From the NCBI GenBank assembly GCA_028023455.1, contig JAQFVV010012441.1, positions 6,514,957 through 6,578,956 on the forward strand: a DNA stretch of 64,000 bases. The letters run 5' to 3'. Numbering within the stretch: the first letter of the stretch is position 1; the number at the start of each line of letters is the position of its first letter. A program made the position numbers and the translations under genes. Under the pieces are notes generated by a model. It was given only the letters and a program-made list of their open reading frames with translations. It searched no databases and had not been told where the DNA came from. Shown piece after piece: positions 10,182-20,639 of the stretch. Source of the stretch: Epiperipatus broadwayi (Eukaryota > Onychophora > Udeonychophora > Euonychophora > Peripatidae).

Positions 10182-11560
10182 ATTTTTATTTTTATTTTTT
10201 TTTAAAGGAAATTTTATTCTATTACTATATTGATTGTTACAGTTACAAATATGACATCAATTACATATCAATTTGGAGCAATGTGGATCCAACCATTTCT
10301 CGTGTTGTTCTTGTGATATAGCTTGAGGCAATTAGTTGGTCTTTCTTCATGATTTTCTCCATGATGTTCTTAAATTTAGTATCATGTGGATCTCTCATCC
10401 TTTCAATTGTTGCTTTACATCTGATACACCACAGGGCATAATTCACAAAAATTACCAGTCTTATGTCTGTAAATAGATCCTGTCCTATATAGACTTTAAT
10501 TTATTTATAGTTTCCATTCATATTGCTGTACCATTTATGAGTTATTGATCTGTAATTGGACATAGTGGGACATTAAAAAAATGTGGTCGATTAACTTCCC
10601 CTCTCTCCCACACATCTGGCACACAGGATCAATCTTCTTGAAATTTTTCCTGTATGCCAAAAAGAGGCTGTAGGGAAAGAATCCAGATTAATTTTAATTA
10701 AGAAATTTTGCCTTGATGAACCAAAATTTTGATCTCGAAATGAGTTGCTGATTGGTAATCCTGAGAGACCCTTTGTTTATGTTATTTTCACCATTTATTA
10801 TTTTATGTGCATTCCAGTATTTAATTTTTGATATAGTTGAATTTTCATTTAGATCAGCAATCTTCCAAACGTTCAAATAATGAGTTCCACCATCTGTTAT
10901 TAGTAAGCAGAGGTCTATCCAATGGTATGACAATTTCTTGATATGAAATATTCGAGAAATTATTTTGAAAGCTGAACAGTAGGTTATATTGTCTCTGGAA
11001 TATCAGCTTTTGATACAATAGAGTGAAAGGCTGTTGAGATTTCTGGGAATTTGGAGTTTTTGAAGGCTGGTGGCAGCAACCTTATGGTCCCAGAATAGTT
11101 TTGCACACAGGGAGTTTGTTTTTTTGATAAATTTTTGGGAGGGGTGAATACCAGATAGAAAATAGTTAATTTTGGGGACTATCAGTAAGTTTAAAAGTCT
11201 TACCTTACCATGAAGTGAAATATATATCCTAAAAAGGGATGTTATTGTGTGGCAAATTTTTGTTAATAAGGATTCTTCAATTTCTCTCCTCACAGCACTG
11301 TTTGAGTTTGATAAATTAAAGCTTAAGAATTTATGGGGATCAGCTGTAAAATTTGTAATAATTTTATTTGCCTTTTATTATGTACTGAATGTAAAAGAAG
11401 GAAGATATTTGCATTCCAGAAACTTAAGATGTTTACATATTCTCATTGTGATCTGTGTATTCTTAGAATTTTTTTCAGATTTAATCAGATTTATGCTGTT
11501 TTTTGTAGATAACTAAGCTTAGTTAAACCAGACAATCTATAGATACTATTATTAGGGTGA
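10182..11560 (-). pseudogene. LINE ORF2 3' part (L1/Tx1-like), 5' truncated
   Basis: On the minus strand three frames follow in the order of a LINE C-terminus. First, 11003-11293 holds SLHGKVRLLNLLIVPKINYF, the conserved post-reverse-transcriptase block (SLxGKxxxxNxLxxPKxxY). Next, 10694-10933 matches the following linker. Then a segment near 10570-10640 encodes DPVCQMCGREGKLIDH, a C-x2-C...H zinc motif. Last, 10261-10446 begins near YALWCIRC. Upstream, 11294-11560 continues in frame with two adjacent TAA codons. A T-rich run at 10182-10203 (A-rich on the minus strand) is the probable poly(A) tail. The reverse-transcriptase catalytic core is absent, as expected for 5' truncation. Confidence 0.65.
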
Positions 11561-12840
11561 GAATAAACATATAATTGATTTACCTAAACTTGAAAAAAAA
11601 GAAAACATCTGTAAAATTTTCACAAATCAGCACCTGACACACTAATGAGTGCTTGGGGTTGCATAGAAGGACTTTGATAAGCAGTGATTTATTTAAACGA
11701 TAGTTTACTTTTTATCTATATAAAATAAGAAACTAATATGTATTCAACCACATTAATTATTTTTAATTTTTTTTTTGCTACTACTAACTTGCATTACAAG
11801 TAAAATCTGAAAGCTAAATAGAGATGTATATAAAAATTTTAATGTTCATTTTAAAAATACTTAAAACATGATCATGTTTTAAAAACACTCTATTCTAAAA
11901 TAATAAAACTTTTAAGCAAAATAATTAAATTATGCAAATTCTTCTAAGAAGATAAAACTATTTTATACATAATTTAATGTCATTCAATTTTGCAAAACTT
12001 GATATAATTTGCAAGTCAAATTACAGTTTTAATGTTTATAATATCGAAAACTACAAATAACAATAAATAAATGCTACTTTCTCAAAAATAAAAATGTGTT
12101 CCTATTGAAAACATAAAGTAACATTAAGCTGCTTTACATCCAGTTCAACTCATCAACTTCTTTTGCTATCACTTTTATACAAATAGATTCAAATTTAGCT
12201 TTTAAAATGTTATTTTATTGCTCATGAAAATTCGAATTTGCTTTGGATTTTGTTTTTATTTTTCATCAGATTACAATAAAATGACTTTAATTTTGATCCA
12301 ATTAATCTTTGATAATTACAAGAATTCTGTCATATCTTAAGTATTTATAAAATAAATATTCAATTAAGTATATTATATTATAAATATATATGTGTGGTGG
12401 ATTAGGATCTGGTGGAAATGACAAATACTGTTTCTGCACAAAATATTATTTTGGGAGTCATTGGTCTTTATCTTATGTGTGTGGTCATGTATATCAGTTG
12501 TTTGAAATAAATAGAAGGATGAATATAAACTGAAAATCCTAAATGCAAATCCCTATATTTACTATGATAAACATTCAGACTACTAAATGAATAGGTTAAT
12601 ATATATATATATATAATGTCCTTTAATTAGAGCAAAATTGTAATCATAATATTTATTATTTTTATTATGATATATATATATGTTAAATTAAATATTTTGA
12701 ACATAAATAAGAATATTTTATCCATGTAAACAGAAAAAACCTTTATCTTTGTTTTTGCCAGAAAACTATCAATTATTATTAATTCACAATCTTTTTGAAG
12801 TTAAATAACTTTTGTTTATTACCAATATATATATATATAT
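11561..12840. other. No gene seen
   Basis: AT-rich sequence with small (TA)n runs at about 12600, 12671 and 12826. The last lies directly against the PLE palindrome that follows. Confidence 0.6.
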
Positions 12841-13022
12841 GAAATACATATTTTGCGGGTTCATCCATGTTAAAAACTTTTAATATTAATATACTGACGT
12901 TTCGACTTGGTCACACAAGCCATCCACAGAGTTATAAAAGGTAGAAGGACGGTTGTAGAGGCACTACAATCACTGATTTGAATAAAATGTTAAAATTCCA
13001 CCAATAGCAAAAAATGTTAAAT

Positions 13023-13415
13023 TTAGAAATGTTTTTTAAAAAAATATTTCCAAATAGAAGGAAGTTTACATGTATCATCTCGCTTATTGATACAATCTGG
13101 CCTTTTAAGTATCTCAATGGCTTTTCTAATTTTGCATTGGTAGAGATTATCACATCTGGATATGATCCTGGTACTAGAAAAATCAATTTCATGACCTGAA
13201 TCTATAGTATGGAGTGAGAGTGCTGCTGATGATGAGTGTTGTTTAACTGCATTAGCATGCTCATCTCTCCTAACACTGATGCAATGATTACTCATACCTA
13301 TGTAAGAAGCTTTACAATTTTTACATGAGATTTGATAGACACAATGAGATTCAAGAGGGATTGAATCCTTAGGCTTGGTTATTATATTGCAAAAGATCAG
13401 CAATATAATAACCAA
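13023..13415 (-). pseudogene. PLE GIY-YIG endonuclease domain, left arm
   Basis: About 118 codons shared with the opposite arm. VYQISCKNC carries the GIY-like tyrosine and a CxxC, ASYIG is the YIG motif, and ISVRRDEH follows, with KAIEILKRP near the end. In PLEs this domain nicks the target DNA. Relative to the right arm, NRR before ISVRR is NHC here, both changes explained by CpG-to-TpG/CpA transitions; other differences are A for S, E for K and K for E. No start codon of its own is credible; the frame is the 3' piece of a longer protein. Confidence 0.65.
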
Positions 13416-13767
13416 GCCTAAGGATTCAATCCCTCTTGAATCTCATGGTGTCTATCAAATCTCATGTAAAAATTGTAAAGCTTCTTACATAGGTATGAGT
13501 AATCGTCGCATCAGTGTTAGGAGAGATGAGCATGCTAATGCAGTTAAACAACACTCATCATCATCAGCACTCTCACTCCATACTATAGATTCAGGTCATA
13601 AAATTGATTTTTCTAGTACCAGGATTATATCCAGATGTGATAATCTCTACCAATGCAAAATTAGAGAAGCCATTGAGATACTTAAAAGGCCAGATTGTAT
13701 CAATAAGCGAGATGATACATGTAAACTTCCTTCTATTTGGAAATATTTTTTTAAAAAACATTCCTAA
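13375..13767 (+). pseudogene. PLE GIY-YIG endonuclease domain, right arm
   Basis: Same product as the left arm in opposite orientation: GVYQISCKNC (GIY plus CxxC), SYIGMSNRRISVRRDEH (YIG and the arginine region), REAIEILKRP and the C-terminal LPSIWKYFFKK. It keeps the NRRI arginines lost in the left arm and is the better preserved copy. The reverse transcriptase that should precede it is missing, so it cannot act alone. The C-terminus (REAIEILKRPDCINKRDD) is close to that of the fragment at 26535-26640. Confidence 0.7.
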
Positions 13768-13989
13768 ATTTAACATTTTTTTGCTATTGGTGGAATTTTA
13801 ACATTTTATTCAAATCAGTGATTGTAGCGCCTCTACAACCGTCTTTCTACCTTTTATAACTCTGTGGATGGCTTGTGTGACCAAGTCGAAACGTCAGTAT
13901 ATTAATATTAAAAGTTTTTAACAAGGATGAATCCGCAAAATATGTATTTTATATATTTAACCCGTGCAAATCTTCGTTTTAACATATAT

Positions 13990-14680
13990 ATATAATGCTA
14001 AACACAATTATTTATAAATGTTGTTAAAGTACACATCCACCTTACTACATAAGACTATAATAGCAAAATGAAATCACTTTCCCATTGCTTCTTTTTTGTA
14101 TATAAAGAAGATTGTCTACAATACTTATGAGAGCATGATAATTAATCAATCTTATTATTGTTATTGTTTTATACTGTTCCAACAGAATGATTTTTATTAA
14201 CAAAGTAAAGAAATTTTTTAATTTTTTATATTTTATTTTTTAAACTACAAAATTAAAATAACAAAAATATGATCACTGTAAAAACAAAAATAATGAGATT
14301 GATTAAATTTCAGACCCTCTGTCATAAGTATTATAAACAATCATCTTTATCCAATGGGAATATGTTTTTTATTTTGCTATCACAATAGGTTCATGTAATA
14401 AAGAATGAATGTGTATTATTTATTGCAGTAACATTTAGAAAGGATTGTGTTTAGTGTTATTTATTTACATAGTGAATTACTTTATTATATGTAAATCGCG
14501 TTGATTCTTATAAAAACAATAAAAATAATTAGAATGATTAAAATTCATATTCTGCTATAAGGATTTTAGACAATCACCTTTATATATAAAGAGAATGAAT
14601 GAAAAAGTGATTTTCTTTTATATTACAGGTGTATATTATTCACTGAAGCAGCATTTATAAATGATTGTGTTTAACATTGT
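13990..14680. repeat. Repeat family E in inverted and direct copies
   Basis: A unit containing AACACAAT, ATAAATG, TTTGCTATxxCAATxGG-like and AGACAATCACCTTTAT words occurs at about 13994-14130 (one orientation), 14310-14460 (opposite) and 14560-14680 (same as the second). Flanked by PLE-related repeats on both sides. Noncoding; origin unknown. Confidence 0.45.
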
Positions 14681-14682
14681 AT

Positions 14683-14825
14683 ATACATAAAATAATAAAT
14701 ATAATGAATAGTTAACTATTATATATAGTCTTTTAAGCTGCAGAAATACTTCTGGAATTGAATGAGGCTATATATAGTAGTTAATTACTATCATATTTAT
14801 TATTTTTATTGTTATTACAAAAGTT
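14683..14825. repeat. Hairpin of the PLE terminal sequence seen at 4733 and 6290
   Basis: The left half (AATAAATATAATGAATAGTT, TAGTCTTTTAAG, GCAGAAATACTT) and the right half (ATAGTAGTTAATTACTATCA) are reverse complements. The sequence is that of the inverted ends of the decayed PLE at 4733-6290, here without any internal part. Confidence 0.5.
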
Positions 14826-15085
14826 TTTAATTAACAAACATTTTATTTATGAAATTTCAACAAAGAATCCAGATAATTAGGATAGAGGCAAAATTAAACT
14901 GCAATTGGATTACATAAAAAATGCTTATTAAAATAATACTCTTCTGACTAGCTCATGATACATTGCTAAGTTACAATATCAAATAAAGGGATTCCAACTC
15001 AGACTTTCACATGACCCTCAATTCTCCATGCCATCTCATATTACTGACCCATCTGATCGTATACATGTTGAAAAGATAAATAATT

Positions 15086-15129
15086 ACCAATACACATATT
15101 TCATGCTAAACCAGCAATCATCTGTTGGT
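15086..15129 (-). ncRNA. Hammerhead ribozyme-like motif, family B
   Basis: On the minus strand stem I ACCAA (15129-15125) pairs with TTGGT (15090-15086). The core is CAGATGA (15124-15118; U4 changed to A), stem II TGCT/AGCA over GGTTT, then GAAA and a short stem III with a GTA triplet before the cleavage point. One core substitution makes activity doubtful. Confidence 0.5.
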
Positions 15130-15569
15130 CCAGATTACTATCTCTACACATATATACAATGTGCTCAGCTTTATATTAAGATAGCCAATTTCCATACTTT
15201 AATGGACAGCCTTCAAACTACTCCAGCCCACAACTCTTCAGCCATCCATTTCATTAAAAATCTGATGATTCAAAGCCCATGTTAGTTTCAAGGTTGTCAT
15301 CCTACCCATGTTGACCATTTAGTCATTCTGACCCATCATGTTGTACTGGACAATAATCCATTTACATACATATGCAAGGGATGGGCAGACCTTTAATGTA
15401 CTATGTTTTAATATGTAAATTAATACACTGTACCAGTTTATACACACCTTCACATATATAATGCAATATAAGGGATTCAAACTCAGACTTTCACATAACC
15501 TTCAACTCACCATGCCATCACATATTGTTGATTTATCTGATTATACATATGTTGAAAAGATAATTAGTT

Positions 15570-15613
15570 ACCAATATATGTATTTCATGCTAAACCAGCA
15601 ATCATCAGTTGGT
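15570..15613 (-). ncRNA. Hammerhead ribozyme, family B, complete core
   Basis: Minus strand: stem I ACCAA (15613-15609) with TTGGT (15574-15570), five pairs. CTGATGA at 15608-15602 is canonical. Stem II is TGCT/AGCA with loop GGTTT, GAAA at 15586-15583 is canonical. Stem III has three pairs (ATA with TAT) over a two-base CA loop, and H17 is A (triplet ATA). The only weakness is a U/U mismatch directly next to the core (10.1/11.1). This is a type I layout with an open stem I. The very short stem III suggests it would cleave best as a dimer, as described for PLE hammerheads. Confidence 0.65.
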
Positions 15614-16004
15614 CCAGATTACTATTTTCACACATATATCAACCAGTGCTCAGCTTTATATTAAGATAGCCATTCTTCATACTTTAATGGACAGGCTTCA
15701 AACTACTCCAGCCCACAACTCTTCAGTCATCCACTTCATTGAAAATCTGAAGATAGAATGTTCAAAGCCCATGTTAGTGCCAAGGTTGTAAATGTATTAT
15801 TCTCCAGTATAACATGAGGGGTCTGAATGAACCTTGGCATTAATGTGGGCTTTGAACATTCCATCATCAGCTTTTCAATTAAATGGATGGCTGAAGAGTT
15901 GTGGGCTGGAGTAGTTTGAAGCCTGTTCATTAAAGTATGAAGATTGGCTATCTTAATATAAAGCTGAGCATTGATTGTATACATGTGTGGAGATAGTAAT
16001 CTGG

Positions 16005-16049
16005 ACCAACTGATGATTGCTGTTTTATCATGAAATACACTATATTGGT
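16005..16049 (+). ncRNA. Hammerhead ribozyme-like motif, family B
   Basis: Stem I ACCAA 16005-16009 with TTGGT 16045-16049, CTGATGA 16010-16016, GAAA 16032-16035, stem III ATA/TAT (16035-16037 with 16041-16043) over CAC, H17 A at 16044. Stem II is damaged (TGCT opposite ATCA), so the fold is weakened although both conserved boxes are intact. Confidence 0.55.
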
Positions 16050-16499
16050 GATTATTCATCTTTTCAACATGTGTATGATCAGGTGGGTCAGCAATATGAG
16101 ATGGCATGGAGAGTTGATGGCCATGTAAAAGTCTTGAGTTGGAATCCCTTATATTACATTATATATGCACAGGTGTGTGTAAACCTGTACAGTGTATTAA
16201 TTTACATATTAAAAACATAGTGTGTTAAAGGTCTGCCCATCCCTCACATATATATGTAAATGGATTATTCTCCAGTACAACATGAGGGGTCAGAATGACT
16301 AAATGGTCAACATAGGTAGGATGATAATCTTTGCATCAATGTGAGCTTTGAACATTCCATCATCAGATTTTCAATGAAATGGATGGCTAAAGAGTTGTGG
16401 GATGGAGTAGTTTGAAGACTGTCCATTAAAGTATGAAGATGGCTGCCTTAATATAAAGCTGAGAACTGATTGTATATATGTGTAGGGATAGTAATCTGG

Positions 16500-16543
16500 A
16501 CCAAGTGATGATTGCTGGTTTAGCAGAAAATATGTATATTAGT
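16500..16543 (+). ncRNA. Degenerate hammerhead motif, family B
   Basis: GTGATGA at 16505-16511 (C3 changed to G). Stem II TGCT/AGCA is intact, but the box after it reads GAAAA with shifted register and stem I keeps only two pairs. Presumably inactive, but clearly homologous to the copy at 16005. Confidence 0.4.
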
Positions 16544-16690
16544 GATTATTTATCTTTTCAACATGTGTATGATCAGGTAGGTCAGCTTTATGAGATGGCA
16601 TGGAGAGTTGAGAGTCCTGTGAAAATATGAGTTTGAATCCTTTATATTATATATGTGCAGGATGTGTGTAAGCCTGTACAGTGTATTAAT

Positions 16691-17565
16691 ATCAAATAAA
16701 ATAATATATTTCAATAATTAAATATAAGAAATTTAATATATTAAATATAATACATCTGATATTTACAATAAATAATTAGGGTTCAACTGTAATACTCAAT
16801 CCATTCATTTTACTAATAAATTTAATTTATAAAACTTGCTCAATATTATAAATATAATATGGTTCTATCAAAATAAAAAATATAATTATGAAACTCTTAA
16901 CATGAGATGTTCAGTAAGTTACACTGGCTTAAACATTGAAGATACATCCCTAAAGATACATTCACAAAGGCATATGAATATTACCACACTAAATTCACAT
17001 AACAGAAATACTATGAAATACTCTCATGTCTTTAGACACACATATATAATAATCCTAAATATAATTCGTAAATTTATTAGAAAAATAACACTAAATTACT
17101 TAATATTCCTTTAATAAAAATACTAATTGGACATTTAAAATTAACTAATAATTTCTTACTTATAATCTTTCAATAGAAAATTAACAATTCTTTAAAAATA
17201 ATAATAATGATGATGATGATAATGATGCCAGATTCATTTCTAACAAAATGTATGAATTAATTAACATCCTGTAGTTAAATATGATGAGGAATTTTACATG
17301 ATATCCAACTATTCTTTCAAATAATAACAACAATAAGCAACTAGAATAATTTAATGACTTTCAATATTAAATCTATTTAATGATTAAAGTTTAGCAATAA
17401 TACATAAATAATATAATAAGATTTTAGATAAATATTGTAAATTCTTTCGTTTTTTAATGTGGCATTCATAAAATATAATGTATTTTAATATTGTGGCAAT
17501 ATCAAATATCTCTCATTGGCATTGTATCAGTTTAAAAATAATTACTAATGATCATATCTTCTATG
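16691..17565. other. No gene seen
   Basis: AT-rich sequence. A 92-codon frame at 16836-17114 has composition dictated by AT content and no recognisable domain. Short (AAT)n/(GAT)n stretch at about 17197-17226. Confidence 0.55.
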
Positions 17566-17590
17566 ATAGTAGTAGTATTAGTATTAGTAT

Positions 17591-17622
<32 letters not shown>

Positions 17623-17623
17623 A

Positions 17624-17663
<40 letters not shown>
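17566..17663 (+). repeat. (AGT)n microsatellite
   Basis: Nearly uninterrupted AGT/ATT triplets. They account for the serine-rich open frame that crosses this position, which is not a gene. Confidence 0.95.
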
Positions 17664-17664
<1 letters not shown>

Positions 17665-18247
17665 ATGATGTCCTGATGTGTTATTAGTAAGATGCATTAG
17701 ATAACGGTTTCCAACAAAAGATGGAAAAAATCATGGAGTTGGAAAAAACTGATTTTAAAAGATCATCTAAAGATGGTTAATGACTTTTTGTCAAAAGGTA
17801 GGTGATTTATTGTTTATTCTCAGCTTTGTCTTAAGCGTTACACTGATACAATATATTTTCAAAATGGTCAGAATGCAAGACAAGGTTTAGCGCAGATCAG
17901 ATATCACAAACATATAACAATATTAGAGCACAGACAACATATGCGAATATAAAAAAATTAAATTCACAAAATACAAAACAACTTCCAAGATTTAGAAGGG
18001 CCAATCAGGATGACCTGAAGGAAATGAATGATATGAATATAAATGAATAAGATGCCGATGAGCCTTTGCAGAACGTTTGGAGAAAAGAGGAAGTGGATAA
18101 GATAAATTGAAAATTTAACGAGACCATACCAAAAAAATTGTTTACTTCATTTAAGAGATTTTTCTCAAATAAGTCAGTCATATTGGTGGTTATAGATAGA
18201 AATCTGTCTCTCTACGAGTTTCCTAGGAAATATTACACAAAAAGTTA

Positions 18248-18742
18248 TTGAGGAACAGAACGTGGAGCTCAGTATCAACCATAGGAGAACATACCAATTC
18301 AAGATATTTGGTGGTAGAATTCTTTAATAACAAACAATGCACAGATTTTCAAGAGAAAATTAAAACTTTGGAAAATTATGCTCTTGTGGTTGTAAAGAGA
18401 TGCAAAAGTATCATACTAGTATTATTAAAAATACCTATGGACAACCAATATATATGAAGCCAGTATATTGCTCACACATGCCTGCACTGGTTTTTTCAAA
18501 CAGTTTTTATTTTAAGATCAAGATCAGAGAGGGCATAAGATCTGAAGAGTATAATAATGGATCAGGAATCAATACTGACCATACAAATTAAAGGACTTTG
18601 ACTGCAATGCTTTGTGTGTGGCAGTAGAGAATACCTGGCAATAGACTGCAGAAGAAAGCACTACAGAAATGAGCAGTTAGAAGCAAAAACACAGGACATA
18701 TTAATTAAAGAATACACAACAGAGCAAGTGGAAGGTTAAGCA
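18248..18742 (+). pseudogene. LINE ORF1 (gag-like) with CCHC motif
   Basis: An open block (18248-18457) with TWSSVSTIGEH and YLVVEFFNN resembles the nucleic-acid-binding core of LINE ORF1 proteins. After stops, in the same frame, CFVCGSREYLAIDC at 18608-18649 has the C-x2-C-x4-[H]-x4-C spacing of a zinc knuckle with the histidine replaced by tyrosine. A basic tail RRKHYRNEQ follows. Several in-frame stops, so not functional. Confidence 0.5.
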
Positions 18743-18899
18743 AGCCCAGACAAAACACACAATGATTGGCTGAAAAATAGATGGCATGCAAAAAAAATTA
18801 AAAAATGGCAGAAATAGAGCTTCCAGATAAAGAATATATAATGGAAGGAACTGAAAATCAATGAAGGGAGATAAGAAGAGAAAACACACCAAACATCAA

Positions 18900-19640
18900 G
18901 AGAGTTGCCAAGAAATAAATGACTTGCAAAAAATAATAAAGAACTAGATGATATAGAAAGAAGTATGAAACAAAGTATAATGAAAGTTGCAGATCACTCA
19001 GTACTATCCCAGCTGTTTGAGAAAGAGAAACTAGCCAATGAAAAAGAAGGTAAAAAAATTGAAGCAAGAGCAAAACAGATAAAACCTGATGAACAAAATC
19101 AGTTAGAAAAAAGAAATCAAGATAACAATCAAAGACTAGAATCTGAGACTGGAATTGAGATACACTTGATGAACATCAAAGACCAAAAATTGATATGCAA
19201 AAAAATAATAAAAATGTGGAATAAGAGACCAACCAAATAAAGAAGATATAACTGAAGGGAGGAAAAATAAAGCAAAGTTAGGTAAGAAGCTAAAATACAT
19301 CAATAACATGAAGGGTGACTGAAAATTCGATGTCTTAAAAGTGGAAAATAACAAACTAGATAACATACAAAAAATAATAAACAAAGTAGACCAAAAATAG
19401 ATATGCAAAAAAATAATAAAAATGTGGAATAAGAGACCAACCAAATAAAGAAGATATAACTGAAGGGAGGAAAAATAATGCAAAATTAGGTAAGAAGCTA
19501 AAACACATCAATACATAGAGGGTGACTGAAAACTAGATGCATGCATGCATGCATGCATGGAAAATAACAAACTAGATGACATAAAAAAATAATAAACAAA
19601 GTAAGCTAAAAATTGCAGACAAGGCAGTGCCAACTCAGCT
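18900..19640 (+). repeat. Tandem repeat of about 208 bp inside LINE ORF1
   Basis: The words GACCAAAAATTGATATGCAA and GTGGAATAAGAGACCAACCA recur from 19181 to 19389 (period 208). A shorter AAAAATAATAAACAAAGTAG element recurs near 18925, 19365 and 19580. It encodes lysine/glutamate-rich, coiled-coil-like peptide (for example 18965-19240). A short (ATGC)n run lies at 19539-19558. Confidence 0.7.
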
Positions 19641-20050
19641 GTATGAGAAAGAGAAATTAAATAATAAAAAAGAGGATAAAAAATGGAGCAAAGACAAACC
19701 AGCTAAAAATTGATCAGCAAAATCAGTTAAAGAGTGCAAATCATGATTGCACAAAAATAGTGACAATTGAGACTGAAAATGAAGACATGATTGGTGTACA
19801 ACAAAGATGAAGAATAGCAACCAAAGTTTTACCATGACCAACAATTATGAACAAAACATCAACTTAAGTGATGGAGGCTATCACTTTGGATCTTCCTGCC
19901 CAAATAGAAACACACACTGAACACTCATGGTGAGTTGTCAATATATAGCTGGGCTGTAGCAATGGATGAAGAGAGTGGAGTAAAGATGGCATGGAAATGG
20001 AAGAAGACAAGAAGCATGACATGAGTGCTTAAACTCAAATGAGATTACTA

Positions 20051-20125
20051 ATGAGAATTAAAATTGTTGTGATAAATGTGAGAGGATTTAATTCAGTCAA
20101 TAAAAATTTGAAAGTTAGACATTGA
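20051..20125 (+). pseudogene. Start of LINE endonuclease domain
   Basis: Encodes MRIKIVVINVRGFNS, the KIxxxNVRGxNS opening of AP-type endonucleases of L1-like ORF2 proteins. The N of NVRG is a metal-site residue. TGA ends the frame at 20123-20125. Confidence 0.5.
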
Positions 20126-20330
20126 ATAAATCAAATCTGATCACATGACAAAGAACATGTGTATACCCTTATAATGACTTTTCCCTAATATACCATGAGA
20201 TCTAAAAATTAAAGAACCATGGTTAAAATGAATCTTCTATTTGCTAAGAATGAAAGAAAGATGATCAAGATTGAGCTCCTATTTGATAATAATATGTTGA
20301 ATGGACACTGACTCTCAAAGCAGATAGAAT

Positions 20331-20639
20331 CATTAACAAATGCCTATATAGATATGAACTGTTGATAAAATCAGTATGGTAATACTCGAAATTTAACTGT
20401 CATAGAATATGAGTAATAGAATTAAACATGTATCTTGCTACAATTGATTGGCATTGTAGTATTTAAACATGTATGTGTGACTGAACTAATGTTTCCATTT
20501 TAAAATATAGTAAATGTAAAAAAGATGTGACCATAAAATACTTAAGTGGATTTAAACTTAATGTTAAATAAATGGGTTTATTATTATTTAAAAATGAGAA
20601 CTATAAAATTAATAATAATAACAAAAAATAGTTTAATAT
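20331..20639. other. No gene seen
   Basis: AT-rich spacer between the LINE remnant and the RTE copy. Confidence 0.5.

Larger units (their letters stand above)
12841..13952. mobile_element. Penelope-like element palindrome (two 3' ends head to head)
   Basis: Two highly similar arms of about 550 bp are arranged as an inverted repeat with its centre near 13397. Each arm runs from a truncated GIY-YIG coding part to the same 3' flank (CGAAACGTCAGTATATTAAT) and ends at GCGGGTTCATCC on the left, GGATGAATCCGC on the right. Both copies are 5' truncated at nearly the same point, the reverse transcriptase being absent. TA-rich sequence abuts both sides. Inverted partial PLE copies are a known outcome of PLE integration. 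Confidence 0.75.
14960..16690. mobile_element. Hammerhead repeat family B, four-monomer array (two minus, two plus)
   Basis: Four monomers of about 485-495 bp in the order minus, minus, plus, plus, with the symmetry centre near 15790. Landmarks recurring in each monomer are CTCCAGCCCACAACTCTTCA or its complement, GTCTGCCCATCCCT, CTGGACCAACTGATGATTGC and CATGTTGAAAAGATAAATAA. Core-to-core spacing is 495 bp in the plus pair (16010 to 16505) and 484 bp in the minus pair. The open frames in this stretch (for example 15736-16107) are repeats of the same noncoding unit. Related copies lie at 30105, 51620 and 58806. Confidence 0.7.
17690..20330 (+). mobile_element. LINE 5' half (L1/Tx1-like), 3' part missing
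   Basis: In order on the plus strand: an ORF1-like gag region with a CCHC-type motif (18248-18742), a lysine/glutamate-rich coiled-coil-like part with internal tandem repeats (18900-19640), and the first residues of an AP-endonuclease-type ORF2 (20051-20125). The endonuclease similarity stops after about 25-35 codons and no reverse transcriptase follows, so the 3' part is deleted. LINEs are usually 5' truncated; loss of the 3' part implies a later deletion or rearrangement. The 5' limit is approximate. Confidence 0.55.

Noticed and set aside
15736-16107. 123-codon frame on the minus strand, with related frames at 15028-15285 and 15461-15791
   Set aside because: They lie in the family B repeat, are read from both orientations of the same unit and show no protein-like conservation.
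16836-17114. 92-codon plus-strand frame as a gene
   Set aside because: Residue composition follows base composition, no domain, no partner; AT-rich chance frame.
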